From positions 682,001 to 746,000 of the forward strand of contig NZ_CP107845.1 in the NCBI RefSeq assembly GCF_041431415.1: a stretch of 64,000 bases of DNA. Direction: 5' to 3'. This document shows positions 33,389 through 41,405 of the stretch, in pieces. Each line of letters begins with the position of its first letter. The first letter of the stretch is position 1. Source of the DNA: Streptomyces sp. NBC_00513. Its GTDB lineage: Bacteria > Actinomycetota > Actinomycetes > Streptomycetales > Streptomycetaceae. Position numbers and translations under genes: made by a program. The notes below the pieces were generated by a model. That model searched no databases, was not told the origin of the DNA, and was given only the letters and a program-made list of their open reading frames with translations.

Positions 33389-33510
33389 GCCCCTTCGCCT
33401 GCCCGGGGCCCGGACCCGTATGCGGCCCACGCGTGCACGGGGCCCGTACGGCGCCCGTTCGGCCGAGGAGGGGGTTCGGGCGGCCCGCGCACGGAGGGGG
33501 CGTGGGCGGA

Positions 33511-34044
33511 TCAGGCGGCGAACTCCTTGACGAAGGCGGCGCAGAAGGCGTCCAGGTCGTCGGGCTTGCGGCTGGTCACCAGCGTGCCGGGGGCCGCGTG
33601 GCAGACGTGGACCTCTTCGTCCACCCAGGTGCCGCCCGCGTTGCGGATGTCGGTGGCGAGACTGGGCCACGAGGTGAGGGTGCGACCGCGTACGACCTCG
33701 GCCTCCACCAGCGTCCAGGGGGCGTGGCAGATCGCGGCGACGGGCTTGCCCGCGTCGAAGAAGCTCCTGATGAACCCGACGGCGCGCTCGTTCATCCGCA
33801 GCGCGTCCGGGTTGGCGACGCCGCCGGGCAGTACGAGTGCGTCGAAGGCGTCCGAGGTGTCACCCGCGAGCACGTGGTCCACGGTGAACCTGCCGGCCTT
33901 GTCGAGGTGGTCGAAGGCCTGCACCTGTCCCGGTTCCGTCGAGACGAGTTGGGGGTTCCAGCCTGCTTCCAGGGCGGCCTTCCACGGCTCGGTCAGTTCG
34001 ACTTCCTCGACGCCTTCGGGCGCGGTCAGGAATGCGATGCGCAC
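33511..34044 (-). CDS. DJ-1/PfpI-family protein
   Basis: 177 residues from GTG 34044, with AAGGAAG at proper distance; GTG 34053 is an alternative. PfpI fold: VRIAFLTAPEGVEEVEL, the elbow AAICHAPWTL with nucleophilic Cys followed by His, FDALVLPGGVANPDAL and GGTWVDEEV. Relatives are glyoxalase III/deglycases, general stress proteins (YraA, Gsp18) or intracellular peptidases. The Glu near the N-terminus (PEGVEEVEL) that assists the Cys is present. Likely a stress or aldehyde-detoxification protein. Confidence 0.9.
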   Translation of the reverse strand: MRIAFLTAPEGVEEVELTEPWKAALEAGWNPQLVSTEPGQVQAFDHLDKAGRFTVDHVLAGDTSDAFDALVLPGGVANPDALRMNERAVGFIRSFFDAGKPVAAICHAPWTLVEAEVVRGRTLTSWPSLATDIRNAGGTWVDEEVHVCHAAPGTLVTSRKPDDLDAFCAAFVKEFAA

Positions 34045-34369
34045 CGCGTTCACTTCCTTCGGTTCGGGGCTCCGGCGTCCCCCGCCCGTTGTGCGGGGGC
34101 CTGGGTCCGGGCCGGTGGGTTCACCGTGCACCCCGCGCCTGCCCGGCTCGTGGTGTCGCAATCATCCGATTGCTCCCCCGACCCGTGCGGCGGGGCGACG
34201 GCCCCGGGCACGGTTGTGGGGACGACGGCGACGGCCACGAGCCCGACCAGGCCCTTCGGTCGCATCATGGCCGCGTACCCGCCCGAGGAGAGCGACGACG
34301 ACGCCTGGCTGGTGGCGATCCGCGTCGGCTGAGGGCAGCGGGTCCGGAACCGGACCCGAGCCCGGCCGG

Positions 34370-34918
34370 TCACTTCCCCTGGCGCCCCCGGTAGCGGCGC
34401 ACCAGGCCGTACGCGAGGACGGCGCACCCGGCCGCCACGAGCGCGGGGTGGCGGCGGGCTACCTCGGCCGCCCGGCTCGCCTCCGCGCGCCCCCGCTCGG
34501 GGGTGACGTCACGGATCCCGGCTCCCACGGCTCCGGTCAGGGACGCCGCCTTCTGTGCCACGGGCTCCGGGATCCGGTCCTGCGCCGCGTGGACCACGGC
34601 GGAGACCTTCTCCTGGGCGCCCGCCTTCACCTCGACGGCCTTGTCGTGGGCGCGGGCCTTGACCTCGGCGGCCTTGTCGTGGGCGCCCGCCTTCACCTCG
34701 GCCGCCTTCTCCCGGGCCTCGGCCTTGACCTCGGCGGTCTTGTCCTGGGCGCGGGCCTTGACCTCGGCGGTCTTCTCCTGGGCACGGGCCTTGACGTCCG
34801 CCTTGGCGGCCAGCGCCTCCACGGTCCGGCCCAGTTCGTCACGGGTCGCCTCGATCTGCTCGCGCAACTCGTCCGGGGTGGCCGGGTCCTTGTCCGCGTG
34901 GGTGTGGTCGTCGCTCAT
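34370..34918 (-). CDS. DUF3618 protein with LEA-like 11-mer repeats
   Basis: 182 residues. The DUF3618 head (PDELREQIEATRDELGRTVEALAAKADVKARA, about 14-45) is followed by seven or so 11-residue repeats of the form AEVKARAQDKT (about 40-115). These resemble group 3 LEA proteins or amphipathic apolipoprotein helices. Then VAQKAASLTGAVG and one C-terminal transmembrane helix (HPALVAAGCAVLAYGLV). Probably a membrane-tethered amphipathic coil with a structural or stress role. It overlaps the upstream holin-like gene by 4 bp. Confidence 0.85.
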   Translation of the reverse strand: MSDDHTHADKDPATPDELREQIEATRDELGRTVEALAAKADVKARAQEKTAEVKARAQDKTAEVKAEAREKAAEVKAGAHDKAAEVKARAHDKAVEVKAGAQEKVSAVVHAAQDRIPEPVAQKAASLTGAVGAGIRDVTPERGRAEASRAAEVARRHPALVAAGCAVLAYGLVRRYRGRQGK

Positions 34919-35346
34919 CGATGTGCCCTTTCCTTGATTTCGGCCACGTCGGCCTTCACGCTGTCGATGGTCCGCTCGGGGGTGGGCGGGGTCGCCCGGA
35001 CCGCCTGCTTCTTGCCGGCCGCCGCCAGGGCGGCCGCGATCACGGCGAGGATTCCGGTGACGACGAGGGCCGCGGCCCACAGCGGCAGGACGAGGGCCAG
35101 GGCGACGATGCCGGTCGCGGCGAGGCCCTGGAGGGCCAGGACGGCGAAGAGCCCGGCTCCGCTGAGGAGACCGGCGCCGAGGCCCAGGCCCCTGCCCTTC
35201 TCCCGCATCTCGGCGGTGGCCAGGTGCAGTTCCTGGCGGACCAGCAGGGTCAGTTGTTCCGAAGCCTGTTTCACGAGGGCGCTCGTCGAGGCGGAAGCGG
35301 TGTCGTCCGCCTGGTCGTGGGGTGAGGGGTCGACTGAGGAGTACAT
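34915..35346 (-). CDS. Phage-holin-superfamily III / DUF1469-like membrane protein
   Basis: 143 residues from ATG 35346 (MYSSVDPSPHDQ). Helix ALVKQASEQLTLLVRQELHLATAEMREKGR precedes two or three hydrophobic spans (GLGLGAGLLSGAGLFAVLALQGLAATGIVALALVL, AAALVVTGILAVIAAALAA). The tail SVKADVAEIKERAHR is typical. These chromosomal proteins (YqjE-like) usually pair with DUF3618 and are not lysis genes. Overlap ATGA with the DUF3618 gene. Confidence 0.85.
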   Translation of the reverse strand: MYSSVDPSPHDQADDTASASTSALVKQASEQLTLLVRQELHLATAEMREKGRGLGLGAGLLSGAGLFAVLALQGLAATGIVALALVLPLWAAALVVTGILAVIAAALAAAGKKQAVRATPPTPERTIDSVKADVAEIKERAHR

Positions 35347-35490
35347 CGTCGGAGATCTGCCTTCCCATGCGCGGGCGGGCCGATGGCCTCGCCCGGTACG
35401 TCGTGTGGCCTCGATTGCGGTTGCGGCGGCGGCTCGTCTGCCACCGGTGGCGTCTTCCCCGTGTCGGGGCACGCACTCGCCGATGAGCAC

Positions 35491-36690
35491 TCAGACCCGG
35501 GTGGCTTCCGCATGCCCGTCGGACTCGTCGCCCGGCCCCGGGTGGTGCTCCGCGCGTTCCCGTTCCTCCCGGCTCCACGCGCGGGTGTCGCGGGGGCGGA
35601 CGTACGGCTCCTCGTCGGCCGGATGCCCGCCCATGATGGCGCGCCGGCGGGACATCTCCGCGTCGAACTCCAGGCCGAGGAGGATGGCCAGGTTGGTGAT
35701 CCACAGCCAGACCAGGAAGACGACGACACCCGCCAGGGTGCCGTACGTCTTGTTGTACGAGGCGAAGTTCGCCACGTAGACGGCGAATCCGACCGAGGCC
35801 GCGAGCCAGATCAGCAGGGCGAGCAGGCTGCCCGGGGTGATCCATTTGAAGCCGCGGCCCTTGGCGTTCGGCGTCGCCCAGTACAACAGGGCGATCATGC
35901 TCGTGACCAGCAGGACCAGCACGGGCCACTTGGCGATGGACCAGACCGTGAGCGCGGTGTCGCCGAGGCCCAGCACGTCGCCGGCCCGGCGGGCGACTCC
36001 GCCGGTGAAGACGACGATCAGGGCGCTCGCGACGGCCATCACCATCAGTACGACCGTGACGCCGAGCCGCACCGGCAGCACGACCCAGACGGGCCGTCCC
36101 TCGGGCACGTCGTAGACGGCGTTGGCGGCGCGGATGAACGCGCCGACGTACCCGGAGGCGGACCAGACGGCCACCACCAGACCGACGACGGCGACCGCGG
36201 ACCCGATGCCGCTGCGGCCCTGCAACTGCTGCACCGCGTCGGCGACCACATCGCGGGCGGAGGCGGGCGCGAGCTGTTCCAGCTGGTCCAGTGCCCGCTG
36301 CGCCGTGGAGGGGCCGGCCAGCCCGAGCAGGGAGGTGAGGACGAGCAGGGCCGGGAAGAGCGCGAGGATGCCGTAGTAGGTCAGCGCGGCGGCCCGGTCG
36401 CCGAGTTCGTCGTCGCCGAACTCCTTCAGGGTGCCCTTCAGCACCTTGCCCCAGGCGCGCTTGGGCATCTCCGAGGGCCGGTCGGGCTCGTCGCGCTCCA
36501 CGCCGGGATCCGGTCCGACCCGATCGCGCTCCGCCTCGTCCACACGGACCCCGCCCACAGTTCCGTCGCGGTCGCCGAGCGGGGCCGCGCGGGGCGGTTC
36601 CCGGTCGGTGTCCACGACCGCGGGCCGGTGTGGCGGCCGCCCGTCCGCCCGGTCCTGCTCGTGGTGCTTGCGTTCCCATAGCGCTGCCAT
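35491..36690 (-). CDS. YihY/BrkB-family membrane protein
   Basis: 399 residues from ATG 36690. A charged N-terminus of about 75 residues is followed by six helices. Conserved blocks: DRAAALTYYGILALFPALLVL, SGYVGAFIRAANAVYDVPEGRP, YWATPNAKGRGFKWITPGSLLALLIWLAASVGFAVYVANFASYNKTYGTLAGVVVFLVWLWITNLAILLGLEFDAEM. Once called RNase BN or Brk, the family's real function is unknown; transport or envelope integrity is suspected. It is first in a same-strand group with the holin-like and DUF3618 genes (144-bp gap), a common streptomycete arrangement. Confidence 0.9.
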   Translation of the reverse strand: MAALWERKHHEQDRADGRPPHRPAVVDTDREPPRAAPLGDRDGTVGGVRVDEAERDRVGPDPGVERDEPDRPSEMPKRAWGKVLKGTLKEFGDDELGDRAAALTYYGILALFPALLVLTSLLGLAGPSTAQRALDQLEQLAPASARDVVADAVQQLQGRSGIGSAVAVVGLVVAVWSASGYVGAFIRAANAVYDVPEGRPVWVVLPVRLGVTVVLMVMAVASALIVVFTGGVARRAGDVLGLGDTALTVWSIAKWPVLVLLVTSMIALLYWATPNAKGRGFKWITPGSLLALLIWLAASVGFAVYVANFASYNKTYGTLAGVVVFLVWLWITNLAILLGLEFDAEMSRRRAIMGGHPADEEPYVRPRDTRAWSREERERAEHHPGPGDESDGHAEATRV

Positions 36691-36847
36691 ACCGAGCGGA
36701 TGTCCGCGATACGCGACCTCAATCAGCGGCGCCGTCGCCGGGAGGAGCGGAGGTCGCGGCCCGTCGGACGGGAGCGGCGACCGGTTGTCGGGGCGGGACC
36801 CGGTGGGGCGGCGGCGCCGGTCCGCCGCGCCGGGCGAGAATGGGTCC

Positions 36848-37270
36848 GTGACAGACACCTTCACCACCCGGACGATCGACGTGACCACGGGCTCCGCGGA
36901 AACCGTGCTCGACCTGACCTCGGCCTGCGCGGACTTCCTGCGGGAGACCGCCCGGGGTCGGGACGGACTGCTCAACGTGTTCACCCCGCACGCGACGGCC
37001 GGGCTGGCCGTCATCGAGACGGGCGCCGGGAGCGACGACGACCTGTTGGAGGCCCTGCGCTCGCTGCTGCCCGCCGACGACCGCTGGCTCCACCGGCACG
37101 GCTCCCCGGGGCACGGCCGTGATCACGTGCTGCCCGCCCTCGTCCCGCCGCACGCCACGCTGCCCGTGGTGGGGGGCGAACTGGCCCTGGGAACCTGGCA
37201 GTCGGTGGTCCTGGTGGACACCAACCGGGACAACCCCCGCCGCACGGTACGGCTCTCGTTCCTGGCCTGA
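36848..37270 (+). CDS. YjbQ/UPF0047 family protein
   Basis: 140 residues from GTG 36848. Pattern of the family: SACADFLRETARGRDGLLNVFTPHATAGLAVIET, HGSPGHGRDHVLPALVPPHATLPVVGGELALGTWQSVVLVDTNRDNPRRTVRLSF. The conserved His in TPHAT and the NRD near the end are present. Members form trimers and can show weak thiamin-phosphate-synthase-like activity; the true role is unknown. Divergent from YihY. Confidence 0.88.
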   Translation: MTDTFTTRTIDVTTGSAETVLDLTSACADFLRETARGRDGLLNVFTPHATAGLAVIETGAGSDDDLLEALRSLLPADDRWLHRHGSPGHGRDHVLPALVPPHATLPVVGGELALGTWQSVVLVDTNRDNPRRTVRLSFLA

Positions 37271-37297
37271 GGCGACGCGGTCACGGAAGCGGACGCC

Positions 37298-39274
37298 TCA
37301 GGCCTGCCTCGTCCCACGTTGCGAGGCGTCCCCACCACAGGTGTTCGTGACCAGACCGCTGCTCATGCCGAGGTCGAGGCAGCCTCCGCTGAAGTCGCTG
37401 CGGAGGGTGCCGCCCGCACCCGTACGCCACAGCCGGCCGATGTCCTGGGCGCAGTCGCCCACGAAGACGGCCTGGCCGAGGCCGTTGGCGTACAGGCACT
37501 GGCCGCTCTCCCGGTTGACGAGCTTGAAGCTTCCGTTCGACCCGCTCCGCACGGTCCACCGCGCCGAGGAGGCGGAGCAGTCGCCGAAGTCCGACGCCCC
37601 GAAGACCTGGGTGATGCACTTGCCCTTGTTGCCGTTCCGGTAGCGGTAGGTACCGGAGTCGGGGGCCTTGGGGGGTACGGGTGCGGTGGACGATCCGCCG
37701 CCGGGAGGACGTGGGCTGCCGGCACCGCCGGGGTTGCCGCCGTTCGCGGAGCCGCCCGCGCCGTTCGCGGAGCCTCCGGCGCCGTTCTGTGCGCCGCCCC
37801 CGGGGACCGGGCCCGTCGCCGGGCCGGGTCCCGTCCCCGTCCCCGCGCCCGGGCCGACCCCCGCGCCGCCCGCGGCCACGGGTACGAGCCCGCCCGCTCC
37901 GGCCTGCCCACCGTCCTTGCCGTCCGCACCGGAACTCGCCGGGGCCGGGGACTGTACGGGGGACGCCTGACCGGACGGGGCCCCGCTCGACGCCGGCGGC
38001 TTCCCGCCCGGGGGCACCGCGGCGGGGGCGGACCGCTCGCCCCGCGCGCCGGCCTGTGGCGCGGACGTGTACGGCAGGTTCTGGATGACCAACGTCGTGC
38101 CGCCCGCGACCACGACGACGGGGATGACGGCGAGGAGGACCCTGGTACGGCGCCGCGGCCGCTCGGGCCGCCGCCCCTTCGCGGGCAGGGCGACGGACAC
38201 GCCCTCGGGCGCGGGTTTCGGGTCCGCCTCCGGCGCGGGGCCGTTCTTCGGGGCCGATCCGGTCTTCGGAGCCGGTCCGGTCTTCGCGGCCTGGTCCGTC
38301 GACGGCTCCGGCTCCGGCTCCTGGCCGGTGAGCGGCAGCGTCGGCACGTCGGTCTCCGGCACGCCCGCGGCGAAGGCGGCCCGCTCCCGCAGGGTCGCCG
38401 TGACGGCCGCGGGCCACAGCGGCTCGGCGAACGGGCCCCGACGCGCGGCGCGCTCGTGGAGTTCACCGGCGGTGGGGCGGCCCTCGGGGTCCTTGTCGAG
38501 GCAGGCCGCGGCGAGGTCGGCGAGGTCGGGGTCCAGTTCCCACAGGCAGTCCAGTTCCGGTTCCTCGTGGACGACGCGGTACAGCACGCCGTGCCCCGAC
38601 TCCTCGCCGAACGGCGGCGTGCCGGATGCCGCGAACGCGAGGACCGACCCGAGGGCGAACACGTCGGTGGCGCCGCTGACCTCGCGCCTTCCCGAAGCCT
38701 GTTCCGGCGCCATGTAGGCGGGCGTGCCCACCACCATTCCCGTTCTGGTCAGTTGGCTCTGTTCGGCGGCCCGGGCGATACCGAAGTCGATGAGGGTGAG
38801 ACCGTCCAAGGTCAGCATCACGTTGGACGGTTTCAGGTCCCGGTGCACCATCCCGAGGCCGTGTACCGACTTCAGCCCGGCCGCCGCTTCGCGCAGCAAC
38901 AGCCACAGCGCGTCGGCGGGGAGACCACCGCCGTACGACTCGACGGCCTTGCTCAGCGTGATCCCGGGGATGTACGCGGTCGCGAACCACGGCGGCCGGG
39001 CGGTCCGGTCACTGGCCAGCAACGGTGCGGTGGCCTCGGCCGGCAGCCGGGAGAGGTTGTCCAACTCGTGTCCGAAGCGGCGCAGGAAGTCCTCGTCCTC
39101 GCCCACGACGGAAGCCAGCAACTGCTTGACGGCGACGTACCGGCCGTCATGGACCCCGAGGTACACCCGCCCCATACCGCCGGCGCCGAGTCGCCCCGTC
39201 AACGGAATGGGCCCGATCCGCCGCGGATCCCCCGCCTCCAGCGGCCCGGCCCCACTCCCCCTCAGCTCTGACAC
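37298..39274 (-). CDS. Ser/Thr protein kinase with C-terminal ricin-like lectin domain
   Basis: 658 residues from GTG 39274. PknB-type kinase domain (about 20-290): glycine loop GAGGMGRVYLG, Lys50 (VAVK), HRDLKPSN with Asp146, DFG at 163-165, APEQ. A Pro/Ala-rich juxtamembrane part, one transmembrane helix (379-397) and a Gly/Pro/Ala/Ser linker of about 150 residues follow. The extracytoplasmic tail (about 553-658) has the ricin-B/beta-trefoil look: GKCITQVFGASDFGDCS, ARWTV, LVNRESGQCLYANG, FVGDCAQDIGRLWRT, CLDLG. It probably senses a glycan or wall ligand and phosphorylates cytoplasmic targets. Confidence 0.9.
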   Translation of the reverse strand: MSELRGSGAGPLEAGDPRRIGPIPLTGRLGAGGMGRVYLGVHDGRYVAVKQLLASVVGEDEDFLRRFGHELDNLSRLPAEATAPLLASDRTARPPWFATAYIPGITLSKAVESYGGGLPADALWLLLREAAAGLKSVHGLGMVHRDLKPSNVMLTLDGLTLIDFGIARAAEQSQLTRTGMVVGTPAYMAPEQASGRREVSGATDVFALGSVLAFAASGTPPFGEESGHGVLYRVVHEEPELDCLWELDPDLADLAAACLDKDPEGRPTAGELHERAARRGPFAEPLWPAAVTATLRERAAFAAGVPETDVPTLPLTGQEPEPEPSTDQAAKTGPAPKTGSAPKNGPAPEADPKPAPEGVSVALPAKGRRPERPRRRTRVLLAVIPVVVVAGGTTLVIQNLPYTSAPQAGARGERSAPAAVPPGGKPPASSGAPSGQASPVQSPAPASSGADGKDGGQAGAGGLVPVAAGGAGVGPGAGTGTGPGPATGPVPGGGAQNGAGGSANGAGGSANGGNPGGAGSPRPPGGGSSTAPVPPKAPDSGTYRYRNGNKGKCITQVFGASDFGDCSASSARWTVRSGSNGSFKLVNRESGQCLYANGLGQAVFVGDCAQDIGRLWRTGAGGTLRSDFSGGCLDLGMSSGLVTNTCGGDASQRGTRQA

Positions 39275-39375
39275 GTCAGCCCCATCGAATTGGAAATGTT
39301 TCCAGAAACCTACCCGAGCGACCCGGTCCGGCAACAGGGAGGTCGAACTCGACCGCACCTGAAGGCACTTCGGAC

Positions 39376-39394
39376 TTAGGTAAGCCTTGCCTTA
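39376..39394. promoter_or_regulatory. Iron box (DmdR1/IdeR site)
   Basis: TTAGGTAAGCCTTGCCTTA fits the degenerate iron-box pattern TWAGGTWAGSCTWACCTWA at 18 of 19 positions. It lies 17 bp upstream of the hydrolase ATG, placed to block transcription when iron is plentiful. Confidence 0.75.
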
Positions 39395-39411
39395 ACGTCT
39401 AGGATGCGGGC

Positions 39412-40584
39412 ATGAAGAAGATCATTCGCGCGCTGACGGCCGCGGCGGCCGGGCTGGCCCTGGCCGCACCCCTCGCTTTCGCGAGCCCCGCCGCGGCCAC
39501 GGTCGCCCCGGCCGGCGGGACGTCCGGCATCGAACTCCCGCGCCCCACCGGCGCGTTCGCCGTGGGCCGCGACACCCTGCACCTGGTGGACCGCGAGCGC
39601 AAGGACCCCTGGGTCCCCACGGCCGATCGGGAACTGCTCCTGTCGCTGTACTACCCGGCGCTCGCACACAGCGGAACTCCCGCCCCCTACATGGCCGTTC
39701 CCGAAGCCAAGGCGCTACTGACCGACCGCGGCCGACTCGGCGAGTACGTCACACCCGAGCGACTCGCCGCCACTCGTACGCACTCCCGCGCCGGCGCGCT
39801 GCCCCGACCCTCCGCGCACCGCTACCCGCTCATCGTGCTCTCCCCCGGCTTCACGATGCCGCGCGCCTCGCTCACCACCCTGGCGGAGGACCTCGCCAGT
39901 CGTGGGTACGTCGTGGCCGCGGTGGACCACGCGTACGAGTCGGACGGCACCGTCTTCCCCGGCGGGCGCCTGCTCACCTGCAAGGCCTGCGAGCAGGTCT
40001 TTCCCGACGGGTCACTGCACCGGGTCTCCGACGGTCGGGCCCGCGACGTTCCGTTCGTCCTGGACCGCCTCACCGGGCCGCGCTCCGCGTGGCGGTACTC
40101 GTGGCTGATCGACTCCCGCCACATCGGCATGGCCGGGCACTCCATCGGCGGCGCGGCGGCTTCGGCCACCATGGCCGTGGACCCGCGCGTGGACGCCGGA
40201 GTGAACATGGACGGCACGTTCTTCACCCCGATACCGCAAGGCGGCCTCGGCGCCCGCCCGTTCCTGATGCTCGCCGGTGACCCGGCCCTGCTGCCACCCG
40301 ACTTCCCCGACACCTCGTGGGAGGACAACTGGCCGCACCTGGACGGCTGGAAGAGGTGGTTGACCGTCACGGGCGCGGGTCACCCGGGCTTCACCGACTG
40401 GCCCGTTCTCGGCGATCAGGTGGGCTACTCCCATCCGGAGACCCCGCTCTCGGGCACCCGCTCCCAGCAGATCACGCGGGCGTACGTCGGCGACTTCTTC
40501 GACCTGCACCTGCGCGGGATCCCGGCGCCGCGCCTGGACGGACCGACCCCCGCCGACCCGGAGGTCGTGTTCCACCGCCGCTGA
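39412..40584 (+). CDS. Secreted alpha/beta hydrolase (PAF-acetylhydrolase/lipase-like)
   Basis: 390 residues. Sec signal peptide (MKKIIRALTAAAAGLALAAP, cleavage near ASPAAA). Hydrolase core: YPLIVLSPGFTMPR (oxyanion region), GYVVAAVDHAYESDG, nucleophile elbow GMAGHSIGGAAAS, VNMDGTF and a late His in TGAGHPGFTDWP. The layout matches PAF-acetylhydrolase-like lipases and esterases of streptomycetes. Being secreted, it acts on external esters. A near-consensus iron box just upstream suggests induction by iron starvation, which could mean a siderophore- or haem-related substrate, but that is inference. Confidence 0.87.
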   Translation: MKKIIRALTAAAAGLALAAPLAFASPAAATVAPAGGTSGIELPRPTGAFAVGRDTLHLVDRERKDPWVPTADRELLLSLYYPALAHSGTPAPYMAVPEAKALLTDRGRLGEYVTPERLAATRTHSRAGALPRPSAHRYPLIVLSPGFTMPRASLTTLAEDLASRGYVVAAVDHAYESDGTVFPGGRLLTCKACEQVFPDGSLHRVSDGRARDVPFVLDRLTGPRSAWRYSWLIDSRHIGMAGHSIGGAAASATMAVDPRVDAGVNMDGTFFTPIPQGGLGARPFLMLAGDPALLPPDFPDTSWEDNWPHLDGWKRWLTVTGAGHPGFTDWPVLGDQVGYSHPETPLSGTRSQQITRAYVGDFFDLHLRGIPAPRLDGPTPADPEVVFHRR

Positions 40585-40734
40585 CAGCCGGTGCGCGGCC
40601 CGTCGGCCGCCCTTGACGCCCCGCGAGGGCCGCTCGCCCGGGTGGGCGGCCCTCCACCGCGTGCGGGGGCGCCACTGCCCCGTCGGGCGCGTTCTCCACG
40701 AGCCCCACCCGCGCGGTGTCGGTGGGCCGTCGGG

Positions 40735-41247
40735 TCAGCCCCGGGGGAGAGGTCGACGCTCCCGTGACGTCGATCGGGCGCCGGCGTCCGAGTGCGACCG
40801 GCGTGACGCGAGGGCCGTCAACAGGGCGAAGGCGAGGACCGCGGTGAGCGTGCGCGTGATGTTGAACGCCTCCCAGCGCCCAAGGATCTCCGCATGGTCG
40901 GCCGGAGCCGAACCCGCGGCCCACTGCTTGATGCGGCCGTTGATCGGCACGTTGCCGAACCGGGTGACCAGGAAGGACAGCAGGGTCAGCAGGCCCGCGG
41001 CGCCGGCGGTCCACCGGGCACGACCTCGCGTGAGCACGGCGAGCGTCGCGGCGCTCACGATCGACAGCCCCATCGCCGCCTGCATGGTGATGCCGTTCAT
41101 CTTCATCAGCTCGGCGTGGAAGTCCAGCCGCATGTCGAGCGGTACGGCGTTGAAGGTGGGAACGAGGTTGACCGCCCCGTAGCCGAACGCTCCGGCCAAC
41201 AGACCCGTGGACAGCAGGGCGACGCCCTGGACTATGTGTACGCGCAT
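40735..41247 (-). CDS. DUF1772-type membrane protein
   Basis: 170 residues from ATG 41247. Four transmembrane helices: IVQGVALLSTGLLAGAFGYGAV, ITMQAAMGLSIVSAATLAVLT, WTAGAAGLLTLLSFLVTRFGNVPINGRI, FNITRTLTAVLAFALLTAL. The motif NVPINGRIKQW and helix WEAFNITRT are typical of DUF1772 (anthrone-oxygenase-like) proteins. Some family members catalyse anthrone oxidation in polyketide pathways, but most are uncharacterised. No pathway genes adjoin it. Confidence 0.82.
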   Translation of the reverse strand: MRVHIVQGVALLSTGLLAGAFGYGAVNLVPTFNAVPLDMRLDFHAELMKMNGITMQAAMGLSIVSAATLAVLTRGRARWTAGAAGLLTLLSFLVTRFGNVPINGRIKQWAAGSAPADHAEILGRWEAFNITRTLTAVLAFALLTALASRRSHSDAGARSTSRERRPLPRG

Positions 41248-41405
41248 GATCCCCAGCCTCCCGGTTCCGGCGTCCGAAGTCCAAGAGCCGGACATTCTCG
41301 CGTCCGGAAGCGCCGCTTGTACGACGTCGCCCGCATCGGATCATCGGCGCGCCTCCGGGCGGGGAGCCCGGCCCGGGGCAGGGTGCGGCTCGTACGATGT
41401 GTTGC

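Noticed and set aside
34915..35346. Holin-like gene considered as a prophage lysis gene
   Set aside because: It is paired with DUF3618 and YihY, as in many chromosomes, and no phage genes lie nearby.
35383..36681. 432-residue plus-strand open frame opposite YihY
   Set aside because: No family features, many Gly/Asp/His/Gln runs typical of antisense frames; the YihY frame has clear membrane and family patterns.
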